A DNA stretch of 64,000 nt from Pseudocercospora fijiensis CIRAD86 (taxonomy: Eukaryota; Ascomycota; Dothideomycetes; Mycosphaerellales; Mycosphaerellaceae): the NCBI RefSeq assembly GCF_000340215.1, contig NW_006921533.1, forward strand, positions 7,293,671 to 7,357,670, read 5' to 3'. Below the pieces are notes generated by a model, which was not told the DNA's origin, made no database searches, and saw only the letters and a program-made list of their open reading frames with translations. Positions 44,900-57,000 of the stretch are shown piece after piece (positions within the stretch are counted from its first letter, which is position 1; each line of letters starts with the position of its first letter). Both the position numbers and the translations under genes were made by a program.

Positions 44900-47810
44900 A
44901 TTCTACTAGGCTTTGTTTCTCTCCCTTTAGTTTGTCTTCCTTTAGCCTTATATTTAGTCCCTAAAGCTCTTTCTCTAGCATTTCTCTTATTAAGACTCTA
45001 TATTGCTCTAGGTCTTTAACTTTCTAGGGAGTTATTTGTAGTCTGTCTCGCCTCCTAGTCCTAATGTACTAGGCTTTTATCTTGTCTATTGCCTTATAGA
45101 TAGTCTGTTAGGCTAGGTATTCTATTGTCTTTGCTATATATTAGTATCTTAGTCCCTTAAAGTATTGTTTAACTAGTAGGATCCCTGATTCTATTTCTAC
45201 TACCCTTGTTAGTATAGTTTTGTATGCTCCTAGGATTTTCTTTAGGCTTTAGGTTTAGGACCTACTAACTAGTTGTTTAATCCTCTTTAGTGTTTTCTCC
45301 TAGGCTGTCTATATCTGTACTCTATATAGCATTGCTAGCTTAACAATTGCTTTGTATATAACTTTGGCTTTCTCGAATATAGCCCCCTATATAGAGGCTG
45401 TAAGCCTATTAATGGATTGTATATTAGCATCTGCCTTCTGCTTTGCCTTCTTTACTTATAGTCCCTAATTTAGTTTTAGATCTAGCTAGATCCCTAGTAC
45501 CCTAAGCTCTACTAATAGTTGGGTTTTAAAGCCTTAAATAGTGATTGATTGCTTTATATTGTAGGTTAATTTAGCCTTACTAAAGTAGATAAGCTAGTAC
45601 TTTTCTAGGGCGAATTTTGCTCTATGCCTCCTTGCCTATTTTTCACACTCCTAGTGCTTCTCTTCTAGGATCTTGTAGTTGGTTTCTGTTGTCTTAGACT
45701 AGGCTAGGATATTCGTATTATCTACAAACCCTAATGCTGATATGTTTTTTAATTCTAGGAGTAGGAGTAGGTCTGCTATAAAGATAAGGAAGAGGATTAG
45801 GGAGAGTGTTAATCCTTAGGGGATTCCCTTTTCAGTTAGCATTAGGTCTGATTTGAATTTGCCTAGAATAAGCTATATTGATCTTTCCTATAGGAAGGAC
45901 TAGATAAATTAGACTATCTAGTTTAGTGTAGCTTTCTGTTTAAGTATATATAGGAGCCTTTTATAGGAGACATTGTTAAAGGCTCCTAAGATATTAAGGG
46001 AGAGGAGGGTTGCTACCTAGTTTTAACTATAGTGCTAGATATGCTTGATCTGTTCTATAATTAGTTCTATAGCTATTAGTGTTAACCTCTTCTTTCTTCC
46101 TCCTATCTAGCCTTTAGGAAGGATGTTCCTTTCCTCGGCAAAGGTTATTAGCCTTTTAGCGACAATTTTTTCTAGCACCTTGCCTATTATATTAAGTAGG
46201 GCTATTAGTCTATAGGCCTTAAGCTATATATAGTCTTCCTTCTAGGGCTTCCTTAGCACTACTGTTAGGGACTTCCTAAATAGTCTTAGGTAGTGTCCTA
46301 GTGCTAGGCTTTATAAAAAGATATTAGCTAGTGCTAGGGCTAACCCCTTCCTATATGCTTTTAGAAGTTTGTTACAGATCTTGTCTTCTCCTAGTGCCTT
46401 ATTGCCTGGAATTTTCTTTAGGATCCTTTTAATGGTTTCGGGTTTGACCTAGGTGTCTCCTAGCATGCCTAGTAGTAGGGTCTCTTGTTCTATCTCCCTT
46501 ATGTCTAATAGGTCTGCTTATACTTTTCTATAGAAGAAGTGTTAGCCTAGGGCTCTTACTTTCCCTTCTATTGTAGTCTATATTTGTCCTTATTAGTCTA
46601 TAATGTCCGGGAATTATAGTAGCATGTCTTTATCTTGTTTAGGTCTCCTTGCCTATTTAGCTATCCTCTGTATCTCCTCTAGTTTCTTTATAATTATTCC
46701 TATTATAGATCTCTATTCTTGTATCTTATCTTTCTTAATCTAGATCTTCTTTTCCTAGCAGGCTTTATTATAGTTGTCCTATGCTTCCTAGGTATAGGTT
46801 TGTATCTACTGCCTCCTAGCCTTCCTTACTGCTTTAACCTTCCTTATACACTTACTAGTCTAGTATAGTTGCTAGTATAGTGAATGTTTCTTTGCTAGGG
46901 TATACTTTCTAGCTACCTGTTTTAGGATTCCTATTAGTTCTTCTACTGCTTTGTTAATGTCCTCTAGCCTTAGTAGGTGCTTTATTAAGAGTTCCTCTAG
47001 TTTTTAGTCCCTTTCTAGTTCCTCCCTAATCCTATCCTATTAGGCACCCTTCTAGTTAAGCTTCTCCTCTAGTTCCCTTTCCTAATTAGCTTAGACATTT
47101 AGCTCAATCTGCACCGGGAAGTAGTCTAATAATTCTTCTAGTTCCTAGTTGATTCTGCATCTTATAATCCTGTTCCTAATCTAATGTAATACAAAGCATA
47201 GGTCTAGTATACTGCTGCTTCCTCTTGCCTCCTAAGTAATTAGTCCCTTTAGGGTAACAATTTCTATTTCTTCCCTCTCTAATATGTTAATTAGTCTTCC
47301 TGCTAGGAAGTAGTAAGCTAGGGTAAAGTCTAAGCCCTAGAGGGGGTAGTAGAGGTTGAAATCCCTAAGTAGGATTTAGTAGGTGTTCCCCTAGATAACT
47401 CTAGGTAGTCTTTCTAGGGTTTTTAGTTAGGTACTGCTTCTTAAGTCTAGTAGTAGGTTGTATATATAGTAGACTTGGAGTGTACCTTAGGATATCTCTA
47501 CTTAAACTAATATTAGGTCCCTATCCTCCTATAGTAGAGCCTACTAGGTTTCTGTATCTATCTCCTTGCTAATATAGATATATATCCTTAGGGCTCCCTA
47601 GTTGTAGATAATTAGGTAGTATCTTAGGTCTTTAACTATTGCTAGTCTCTTTGTATATAGGTTAAGCTAGGGCTCTTGGATTGCAATAATGTAATGTTCT
47701 TTTAGATTTAGTGCTTAAAGGAAGCTCCTCTGTACCTTATCTTTGCTCTTATTAATATTGTACTGTATAATATTCAGTAATGTTGCAATATTTATTAGGT
47801 TTTATCTATA
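44900..47810 (-). pseudogene. LINE ORF2: endonuclease and reverse transcriptase, RIP-damaged
   Basis: Endonuclease near 47770-47270: QYNINKSKDKV, HYIIAIQEP-stop-LN (IQEPW), and LLRDFNLYYPL, where GDFNLHHPLW is usual. RT further on: ALGFVDNTNILA-stop-SKTTETNYKILEEKH near 45740-45670, the FxDD box with the second Asp turned to Asn, followed by KFALEKY, LIYFSKAK, VLGI-stop-LD, and KKAKQKADANIQSINRLTAS, the usual LINE thumb region. RNase H was not located; the 3' part is affected by the gap. Confidence 0.8.
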
Positions 47811-47959
47811 TTATTTCCCTATAAGTTTTCCTTTAGTCTTCCCTCGCTTTAGACTAATATTTGACTAAGCTTTGTCTGCCCTGCTTCCTTTCCTATAATA
47901 TTAAGGTATCTTAGTCTCCCTAGTTGCTAGTAACTCTCTTGTACTAGTAAGGCCCTGAA

Positions 47960-49060
47960 TATAAACCTATTATCTTATCTAGACCTCTTTTGTAGCACTT
48001 AGCTAGGTTGCTTCTATACCTAGCTGCCCTAGCTTGTTATATATCTTTTTAGTATATTGATTCTAGCTTCCTTTGCCTTCCTCGCTGCCTATATTCTTAC
48101 TAGGCATTCCTTCGCCTAAGAGGGGTGTCTTTTAGTATAGTATATATATCTTGCTTCTCCCTTATATACTTTGCATTCTTTAACCTAGTAATCCTCTATA
48201 TAATAGGAGCAGGTATTGGTTGTCTTTATACACTTAGCTACTAAGTGTCTATAGTATTAACACTTAAAGTACTGTATTATCCTATAGTTGCTTCTATGTA
48301 TCTCTGTTTCTAATCTCTTACAATCCTAGAACAACCCCTAGTCTAGTACTATATTAGCTTGCTCTGTACTCCCTACCTAGATAATTAGGGAAGACTACTT
48401 CTTAGTCTCCTCGATTTTCCTTTTAATCTATGCTACTTTTGTAATCTTTAGGCCTAGGTATATAGCTTAGTTTTGTCTCTATAGGCTCTTAATATCCTGT
48501 TCTTCCTTAAAGCTTCTTATTATGCTATAGGCTATAATTATAAATTGCTGTTAGGAGACCTTTGCTGTTTTCCCTATCTTAGTTGTCTATTCTTTTTGTA
48601 TTTCTAGCTTCTTTTTGTCCTACTCTTATGCTATAAATAGCTTAATTACCCCTTTTCCTTCGTTCCTAGCCCTAATTACCTCTTTAACTGCAATTCTTTC
48701 TATAATCTCTTTCCCTATAAGTCTTTAGATTTCCTTTTGCTCCTATAGGTCCGTAATATAGACTCTAACTACTGTCCTCGGGGGTTTTGGCGCCTCCTAA
48801 CTAGCTACTGCTATCTAGGTGCGGTAGTTTAGGCTTGTTTCCTATTATTTCTTCGTAATCTTTGCTGCGACTATATTAGCTACCTTTGTAATTACGTAGC
48901 TTGCCTAGTTATGGATTGCTTTTAGTCCTCTAAGGAGTTCTAAGATTATTATCCTATATGCCCTCTTAGGGGTTCTTCTATCTTCCGCCTTTAGCACCTC
49001 CTCTGCCCTAGTATATAGTGCTTTCCATTCGTCCTCCCTTCCTTCTTAACTGTCTTCCCT
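47960..49060 (-). pseudogene. LINE ORF1 (gag-like, CCHC), RIP-damaged
   Basis: Near 48270-48120 on the minus strand two to three zinc knuckles are readable: FKC-stop-YYRHLVAKC (CX2CX3HX4C with the second Cys now Tyr), TCSYYIEDY-stop-VKEC, and YIYYTKRHPS-stop-AKEC. ORF1 proteins with such knuckles bind the element RNA. The N-terminal part is basic and helical. Stops at former Gln/Trp codons. Confidence 0.7.
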
Positions 49061-50695
49061 TCGTCTCTGATTGTTCGCTGCTATTTAGCCTTCCCTTTTA
49101 CTAGCTATCGAGCTAGAATATAGTTACTCTTATAAACTAGCCTTTAGATAGAAGGGCCCTTATAGAGTCTAGGAGGTCCTTTACGACGGTTCTATATATC
49201 TTCTTTAGGAACTTAATAGTGCTACCTTAAAGTATACGTACCCTCGAGTAAACCTAAAGAAGATCGTTAAATTACGATAACCTACCTACCCTTCCCTAAC
49301 CGAGGAGGAAGTTAGGGCCTCTATAGACCCTCTACCGACCTTAGATACCTACTAAGAAGAGGATCCTACCGCTATTATAGATCCTATTCTACCTAAGAAC
49401 TATACGTATCCCTAGATTCGTCTTAGTAAGCTATAAGGAATAACTTAAGAATAAAGGAAGGGTTATATATATATTAACTACGTATAGACTATTTCCGATA
49501 TTAATTCCGATAGCGAACTAGACTTCTAGCTATATAATACTAACTCTAAGGAAGAGCCTAACTAGTCTAGCGACGAAGACCGCCTAGAATTATAGGTATT
49601 AGGAAACCCCGAGACTAATTAATTGTTCTTCCCTACCTCTACTACGTTGCGTTTTAGATCCCCTTCTTATTTAGTTAATTATTCCCCGCGCTATTAATGC
49701 GGTATATAGTATACTACCTTGTAGCTTTAGTCCTTACGATCCTATTATCTATTCCTACTAGTATTAATACTCTCGGTTATTGCTTTTTACTTATTACTTT
49801 TGCTTTACTTTGCTATTGCTTTTGCTTTACTTTGCTATTGCTTTTGCTTATTGCCTACGATTAATATTGCTATAACTTTATTTCTTTTGCTTTTCCTTAG
49901 AAAGAACTATACGAGGTATAACTTCCTAATAATATCCTAGAGATAGTATTAGGAAGCTAGCCGAACCTAACCCCCTACCTTACTAGGACTACTACTCTCT
50001 AGTTTCCTAGTCTCTAGTAGTTATCCTTGGGTAGTAACAACAATAAGATACTCCGCTAGAGAAGATTGTTCTAACCCTAATTAGCATTAGTTATATAGAA
50101 CACTAAGAAAGGGAGGCTCCCTCTCCCTTCTATTACTCTTAGATAGATATAATAAGCTAGGCCTATAGCCTCTAAGAATAGGGACCCTAGGCTATTAAGC
50201 TTAGTATCTAGAAGGAAGAAGATAGTAAACGTATAGACTATATTTACGTACCCGCTAATATAAAAGGTAATGCTATATCTATAATAGTAGTACTATAGGC
50301 TAATATAATAATAGATTAGCTACGCTAGGCTTAGGCGACTTAGTCTTTACTACCGAGTATCTCTAGAGAGAAGCTAAGGCTACCCCGGGAATATTATTAG
50401 TCCTACTAGCCTTATCGCTATAGATTGCTACTAGGGACTCGAACTACGAAGGCTAAAGGTTAATAAAGGCGCGTAGTCGCTACTAGCAATTAGTTAGATT
50501 AAATATTAAACTTTAGCCTACCCTAATAATAAAGAAGTCTCGTATATAGCTTTACCTTTAAGACTTATATATAGCCGTTTTCCGTTTGCTTTACTAGAGC
50601 GGAATATATAGACTAAGTCGCCTTCGTACCCTATTTAAGGCAAACCTCCTAAGCTATTCCTTCTACTCGAGTACTAACCTACTTACTACCGCCTA

Positions 50696-51892
50696 AATTA
50701 GGTAATAACTAGCGACAATCTAGTAGATAAGTTAGCCGAGGTAGAGGCCCTATCTAAGAAAAATAATATTAGACTTCCTATACCCTAGAGTAGTTTCTAA
50801 GCAATAGATTAGGAGCTAGCGGAGGCTACTAATCCGTTTACTTTAGTATAGAGAGGTAACGGTATAAGTACTACTAAGATAATAGAAGACAATAGAATCT
50901 AAGACAATATACCGCGGCGATAATAATAGAATATAGATTACGCGCTAATTACGGTACGAATAGTAGGTATTCTACTAGTAACTAGTCTTACGTAATAGAT
51001 AAGACTTTATTCGCGGTAGTAAGTAGTCGCGTTAGGGATACTTTAGGGCTAGAAGAAAGGAAGTAGATATAGTAGGTAGATATAGAGGCGGACGGCGGCA
51101 GAGTCGAGGAGATAGTGTTTAATAAATAGACGGAGGATCGAGAAATTAGGAGATATATAGTAAAAGAGAAGAAGAAGTCGAAAGGAAATAAACGAAAGAA
51201 GGTAGAGGTCTATCGCTTTAATATAGCCGTAGGGGACGAGTAGTATAGATTCTTATTAACTATAATAAATAGATATACTATATAACCTAGCGAAATATAT
51301 TAATACTATACGAGTCGGTCGCTAAGTTAGTACTAACTTAGTATACGTAGTAGATAATTATAAATACCTATAGTTACCTAAGTATATATATAAACGTAGG
51401 ATTTTAATAGAAATCAAAACCGTATAATATCCGGGTCCGTTAGAAAAGGTAAATTAAATAATAGTACTAGTACCTACGTTAACTCGACCCCGAGTCGATA
51501 TACGAGTCGGAGGATAAAGAATAAAATTTCTACTACGATTAGATTTGCTAGAATTTCTAGATCGCGTCGATCCTATTAGATAAGATCTTTAATATACGAT
51601 CCTAAGGATCCTATACGATCCTAAGCGATCCTATCGATAGGATCGTCGCGATCGGGAAAAAAGTTTCTATAATATTTTACCTCTGCCTATTTTTAAGTAT
51701 TAAACTCGCTCTAAGAGCGACCTATTAGTATCGAAGATCTAGTACTCGCTAAGCGACCTATTACTATATAAAATAAGGCCTCCTTCTAACTTCTCTCTAT
51801 AATAGACTCTATCTATCGATCCTTCTTCGGCTATAGTCTACTTACTAGCTTCCTTATTCTAATTTCTTCCTCTTAGCTTCTACTATAGCTAT
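50696..51892. other. RIPed region; left part unknown, right part continues an interrupted ORF
   Basis: No element termini recognised. A cluster of GATCCTA-type units lies at 51567-51656. From about 51893 down to 51720 the minus strand carries the continuation of the ORF described at 61411. Confidence 0.45.
51567..51656. repeat. Cluster of GATCCTA units with palindromic GATC
   Basis: Several GATCCTA copies in about 90 bp, plus ATCGATAGGATCG at the end so that the last part can pair with the earlier units. Almost no other such density in the window. Confidence 0.7.
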
Positions 51893-51897
51893 AAACT

Positions 51898-52093
51898 TAT
51901 AAGAAGGGTATGTTAGCAGGTAGATAGGGTAGTAGTAGGTATAAGTAGTATTTAATAAGGATCTAGGAGGAGAGAGAGGAAGGCAGGCAAGTTAGCCTAA
52001 CGCTAAGCGCTAAGCCCTACCTAAGGCATCGAGACCCTAGCTTTACTCGGCCTAGTTATATACTAATTACGTATAGCCTCTTTAGCCCTAATA
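51898..52093 (-). repeat. 3' LTR of chromovirus copy 1
   Basis: 196 bp. It differs from the 5' LTR at about eight positions, all transitions as far as I can see. On the minus strand it begins TATTAGGGCT after a purine tract AGAAGGGAAG. Confidence 0.9.
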
Positions 52094-53339
52094 TACGCTT
52101 CCCTTCTAAAGGCCGCGCCCTCGTAGCCTTTCTATATTCTAATTTCGACCTCTATTACTACTAACTTAGTAAATCTAATAAGCTACTTAGCCGCGCTAAA
52201 TTAAACACTTAACTACCTAATTATATAACTATATTAAACCTTACCTTCTAAATGCAATATAATACTTAACTCTAACTACGCTATCCTTATATATAATAAA
52301 GTAATATATATCTATAAGAACTAAGAACTATCGACTAATTATAATACGGGCGCGTCTTCCCTACTATAATAGGTAGACGTACGAGGTATTTATTATAGTA
52401 CTACCTCTGTTCTAAGTAATATTATTCGAGTTCTTTGCGTCTACTCTAAAAGACCTAGTAATGTTCGCTTCCGAGAGATTGTTCTTATTATTACAAGGGC
52501 TATTTATTTACTATCGTAGTTTCGCTAGCTCTAATTGGTTAGGTTTAGTAGCCTTTAATTGTCTAAAACACAGTTCGTCTAGTTTCTATAGGTAAAGGCT
52601 ATTATAAGTATAGTAGTTAAGGTCCGCCTCGCTTAAAGGGTCGGAAAGATCGAGGAGTAACTTATTATCCGCAAGATCGACCCTAGCTAGCTTAGCTCTA
52701 TATTTTTGCCCTTAGTAAGCCTATTAATCACTTAATCTTTTAAGCCTTAAGCCCTTCGAACGGCTTAATCTTTTAACCTAGTTAATATAGTACGTTCCGG
52801 TCTTAGGCCGTAGTATAGGTAAGGTTGTTCTTATAGGTATAGCACTAGTAGCAAGTAATGTTAATAATAGCGGCGAACAAGTAATATTAATAATAGCGGC
52901 GCTAGCCGTCTTAGCGCTAACTTTACCTTACTCCTAATTTCCTTCTTTAAATAGCAACACTTTAGCTAGCAATACCGTTACTAATACGACCGCGCTGTCT
53001 CCTAGTATATCGCTAGCTCGTGCTATAACGCTATCGTTATTATTATTATTATTATTCGCGCGCGAGTCGCCCTTGCCGGCTATATAGGCCTCGAGGCCTC
53101 GATAGGACGTAGGAATAAGACGGGGTTTAGGTATTAAGAGAAGGGCCTTACGGGGTATATTAGTAAAAAGGTAGAGCTATTAAAAGAGTAGGCGATTAGT
53201 TAACGCGTTATAGCGCGCTTATTAACACTCGGTGCGCGCTCGCTATTGTAGTATAGTCTCGTTGTCCTTTACTAATAATTGCTTACCTCTAATTAGTTAG
53301 CTAATAGCACCTTAGGGGTAGTATTAATCCTAGGTCTCT
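52094..53339 (-). other. 3' untranslated region of chromovirus copy 1
   Basis: About 1.2 kb between the pol end and the 3' LTR, with the palindrome at 53303-53325 and an (ATT)n microsatellite near 53037-53056. No ORF recognised. Confidence 0.55.
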
Positions 53340-54193
53340 CTAGCGACATTATAGGCCTTTAGCCTTCTTCTTGCTCTTTATACTTGTCTAATACTTATCT
53401 AATAACTTAGTTATATCCTTAAAGGAACCTTTAGGTTCCTACGAGTCCTATTTAGGTAAATAGCCTTGCTATCTTAGCAGATATTCCTTCTTGCCTTACC
53501 TAGTTCGGTACTTTAAGATACGTTCGACCGACTATAGCTCTTTACTACTAGCTAAGACTTCTTCTAACTTAGTAGGCGCTTTATCGCCTCCGCGCTAGTA
53601 GTATAGCTTAAGGAGGGATATATAGAAGGTGTTATAGATAGTGTAATAAGGAGGAAGCTATAACTAATAAGCCTATATAGAGGAGCCCTTAACTTCTCGA
53701 ATACGGAATAGGCTAATATACCTTAGTACGAGCTTAGGCCTTGTTTTGCTATTAGGTAATAGGTGTTTACGGATGCGGAGGTTCTTCGTACTAAGTATAA
53801 CTATATCGCCTTACTTAAAGGTTATTAGTATATAGCGCTTATTATAGTAGGTCTTTTAGTATTCTTAAGCCTTTATTAGCTTCTTAGCTATCTTAGTATA
53901 GATTTCTCGCATCTTCTAGATACGTTCTATTACCGCTAGTATCTCTAGTACTTAACGCGCTTCCCTTTCCTTACGCTCGGCCTCGAGCGTTAGTAGGTCT
54001 TATAGTAAGGTAGCGTTCTAGCCTATTATAGCTATATATAGTAATACCTTAGTTAATAAGTGCACGCTGTTGTTATATACGAATTCTATAGGCTATAGGA
54101 GGTTAATCTAATCTTTAGGGTTCTCGTAGATATAGCTACGTAGGTACTACTATAGGGTAGCATTCTGCCTCTCTATTTAACCGTTAGTCTATA
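53340..54193 (-). pseudogene. Chromovirus integrase, second part, and chromodomain (copy 1)
   Basis: Continues the integrase frame beyond the pogo-like insertion (NG-stop-TERQ equivalent near 54180) and ends with a chromodomain near 53545-53420: SVERILKYRTR, GKKEYLLR, QGYLPK. Same as in copy 3 at 1719-1842. Confidence 0.82.
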
Positions 54194-56591
54194 CAGTCGG
54201 ACCTGGCTATAAGCAACCGGCCGGTGGAGCTATAATAATGCTTATAACAAGCCATTGCTTATAGTCAAATTTGCTAAGGGTTGTCGCTTAAAGCGGCAAG
54301 GGTTGGAGCGATAGTAAGGTAGACAGAAGACTAAATATAGAGACCAATTATTAACAGCATATAGAGACTACAAAGTAGATAATTATTAAGCTGGTTATAA
54401 GAGCTAGCTGTCCAAGTTGCGCTGCTAAAGGCTATTGAATTGTCGCTAGCGCAACAGCTTCTTATAAGCGTAGAAGACCTATAGAATATTATAGTTTAGG
54501 GTGTCCGATTAATACTCGTATAGAGTTAACTTCTTAAGCGCTTTAATAGCCTCGAGGACCTTAATATAAGGCTCTTCTTCTAGCACTTCTAGGCCCTTAT
54601 TAGCCTGCTTAGGCGCTAGCGCAAACTCGTCGATAACCGCCTAGAATATGTCCTTATCTTAGTCCTTAACTACCTCTTCTATAGGGCATAGAAGATGCCG
54701 GATATCTATAGCTTCTTTGATATATTTGAGCTCTTCGAGGCGCTCGAGATCGTTACAGAGTGCGGCTTCGAGTAAGGCTTCCGAGTCGCTTACAAAGTAT
54801 CGATTAACCGTTCTATTATCGCCGTAGCGGCGGAGGTGTTTAAGGCGTATAAGAGGGCCGTTCCTTAGTCTAAACAACGTCGAGTAGACGAAGTAGTTAT
54901 CGATAGTCTCTAGCGTAACCTCGTGCTAGGCGCGGATCGTATATTTAATAGCAGTAAGAAGGTTTATAGTTTTAAGCGGATCGCGGTCGTTCTCGACCTC
55001 GTTAAGCATAAATGCTAACTAGAGCTTCCGATAGTGCGCCTTAAAGGCTTTAATAATACCTTAGTCGAGAGGTTGAAGTATAGAGGTCGTATTTAGTAGA
55101 AAGAATACGCAGGTAGTACGCCTAAGGAGGTTGCGCTATATTAAGTCGTCGATAGCGGCTTTGTAACAGCTAAAGTTGTCTATTAGCAAAACTACTAGTT
55201 CTACTATTAGGTTATCAAACTATAGCAGCTACTTAGTAAAGATAATAGTATTTATCTACCCCTTCGCGTTGTATCGATATATACACGCTAGGGCCTTAAT
55301 ATTTACGCCTACGGCCTAGAAACAGCGTAGTTTAGCTAATCGACCGATAATCTAAGGTGCTATCTTCTAAGAGCCGTCGGCGTTGCAGTAGTAAGCGATT
55401 GTAACTCGGGCCTTATTACGCTTAATGCTAGGAAGATCTTTAGTCGTTAGGCTCCTATCTAGTACTATTTTCTAGAAGTTAGCGGTCTCGTCGATATTAA
55501 ATATCTGTCGAGACTTGTATAGTTAAAGAATTGCTCGAAGATTAATCTAGAAGGTGCGTTATTAGCGGGGTGTCCCTATATAAGATAAGGGCTTTAGCTA
55601 GCTAAATTAATGCGATAAGCGCGGTCCGCTTACGGTCCGTCGGCGGACCGCTAGCTTAGCGCGGGGCAATATCTCTTCGATAGACTTACAATCGCTGCTT
55701 TATAGTCTTTAATAACTATACTGCCTGCCTCGCTATACTAGCGCCTCTCCTTAATGCTATAGCGGTCCTTGTATCCTTAGAGCTATCTATTAGAAAACTT
55801 AGGCTCCGGACGACTAGCAAACTAAGGCGCTAACCGCTAGAATTCGGACGTTTTAAAGCGTAGTCGATTACTAGTAATTAGCGCCTATCGCTCGTACTTC
55901 TTCTAGTACGAATATAACATTACTTCTAGCTCCGGATAATGCTCCTTACGCTTCCTCTTATAGACCTAAGCGCTCTCTAACATTCTAACGTCGAGATAGG
56001 CGTATTTATCGCTTAGAAAGCGAGAGAGCGTCGACTTATCGATCGCTTTACTATACTTCGCATTGAACTACCCCTTTAGGTTAGTAAGAGTCTAGAGTTA
56101 GTTATTGCGCTTCTTAGCGCGAGCGGCGGCCTTCTCAGCTATTGAATACGACTATCGTAGAGCTATTATTAGAGACTGTCGTTGTTAAGGGCAAATAAGT
56201 GACTTTTTGGTTAAAGAAACAGCTTAGAAACGAGTATTAGGTAATAGGCATACGAGGACGATAGATACAGGTCTACTAAGTCTACTTCTACTACAATATA
56301 TATACTATTTCTCGACCTAGTAGCTATCTAGCTATTATTAGTGTATGCGCTAAACCTAGCCTCCTACCGGGCGCAATTTGCCCTTCTAACCTCCCTAACT
56401 ACCCTCCCTAACTACCCTCCCTAGCCTTAGGCACTAACCTCCTCCTAAGCAATCGTATAGATCTCGGCCCTTACGTATTATTAGCAATTGCTAATTTGCA
56501 GTAGATCACTAAGAAACGGTAGAAAATGAGATTACGTTGCTTACAAACCGATATTGCTTATTCGGGACTTGCCTATAGCAGGGTTCGACTG
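54194..56591 (-). mobile_element. Pogo/Tigger-like DNA transposon nested in the chromovirus integrase
   Basis: 2,398 bp. Ends: left CAGTCGGACCTGGCTATAAG, right (complement) CAGTCGAACCCTGCTATAGG. Flanked by TA (54192-54193, 56592-56593). Removing it and one TA restores the integrase sequence seen at about 1045-1070. CAGT ends, TA duplication and a DDE_1 transposase define the pogo/Tigger group. The outer 200 bp at the left keep CpA/TpG far better than the interior. Confidence 0.92.
54480..56160 (-). pseudogene. Pogo/Tigger-like transposase, RIP-inactivated
   Basis: Minus strand, read through stops. Catalytic core: RVTIAYYCNADGS and IGRLAKLRCF near 55420-55320, FTK-stop-LL, then VLLIDNFSCY near 55190 (second Asp in LxxDNxxxH type motif) and FFLLNTTSILQPLD-stop-GI near 55110-55060, the hallmark LPPNxTSxxQPLDQG. 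After it a 72-codon open stretch (54877-54659) with ALCNDLERLEELKY belongs to the C-terminal helical tail. The N-terminal CENP-B-like HTH would lie upstream of 55560. Would have catalysed cut-and-paste at TA. Confidence 0.85.
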
Positions 56592-57000
56592 TAGATAGAA
56601 GGCTATTAATAGCCGATGCTTTAGTCTTAGCTATAGGCATATCTCGCTCTAATAGTGCGATATTAGTATCGATCTACGGTTAGACACTATCCCCTTAGGG
56701 GTCCCCTAATAGGTATAGAAGATATTATTCTATAGCGCTTCTACTATATTAATAGCAGTCTAATCTTTGCGCGCTAGGATGTATCGAGCGCCTTTAGTAA
56801 ATCGATCTACTATAATAAGGATAGTATTATATATATCCTTGCTGCCCCTACGCTTAGTAGGAGGAAGGCCTATAATAAAATCTATTATAAGCTCTACGAA
56901 TAGCTTCCTAGGAATAGGAAGTAAAGACAACTCGCTAAATAGCAAGTGCTTTAGTGCTTTAATACGCTAGTATACTACGTAGGTCTATATATATTCTTTT
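56592..57000 (-). pseudogene. Chromovirus integrase, first part (copy 1)
   Basis: Between 56945 and 56760 an open stretch carries LFVELIIDFIIGLPPTKRRG and TILIIVDRFTKGARYI, the first Asp region of the integrase. Further on, the frame is cut at the TA where the pogo-like element inserted (56592-56593). Confidence 0.85.

Larger units (their letters stand above)
44125..49108 (-). mobile_element. LINE retrotransposon (Tad1/I-like), lightly RIPed
   Basis: Flanked by a 15-bp target duplication CGAGCTAGAATATAG (44110-44124, 49109-49123). On the minus strand it has ORF1 with zinc knuckles, then ORF2 with an apurinic-type endonuclease and RT, and a 3' end with ATCT-type repeats rather than poly(A). 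Many CpA and TpG survive, unlike the surrounding elements, although Trp and Gln codons are often TAG. It contains a 100-N gap, so the true length is unknown. 5' completeness is uncertain. Confidence 0.85.
41966..50695 (+). mobile_element. Internal fragment of the giant retrotransposon (copy 2), split by a LINE
   Basis: Plus-strand sequence collinear with copy 1 from the middle of RT (copy 1 about 28430) through RNase H and integrase to the spacer before ORF3 (copy 1 about 24690). Integrase is interrupted at 44110-49123 by the LINE; across it the sequence GGTCCGAGCTAGAATATAG then TTACTC continues as in copy 1. It has no LTRs, gag or ORF3, so it is truncated at both ends. RIPed with stops. Confidence 0.8.
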
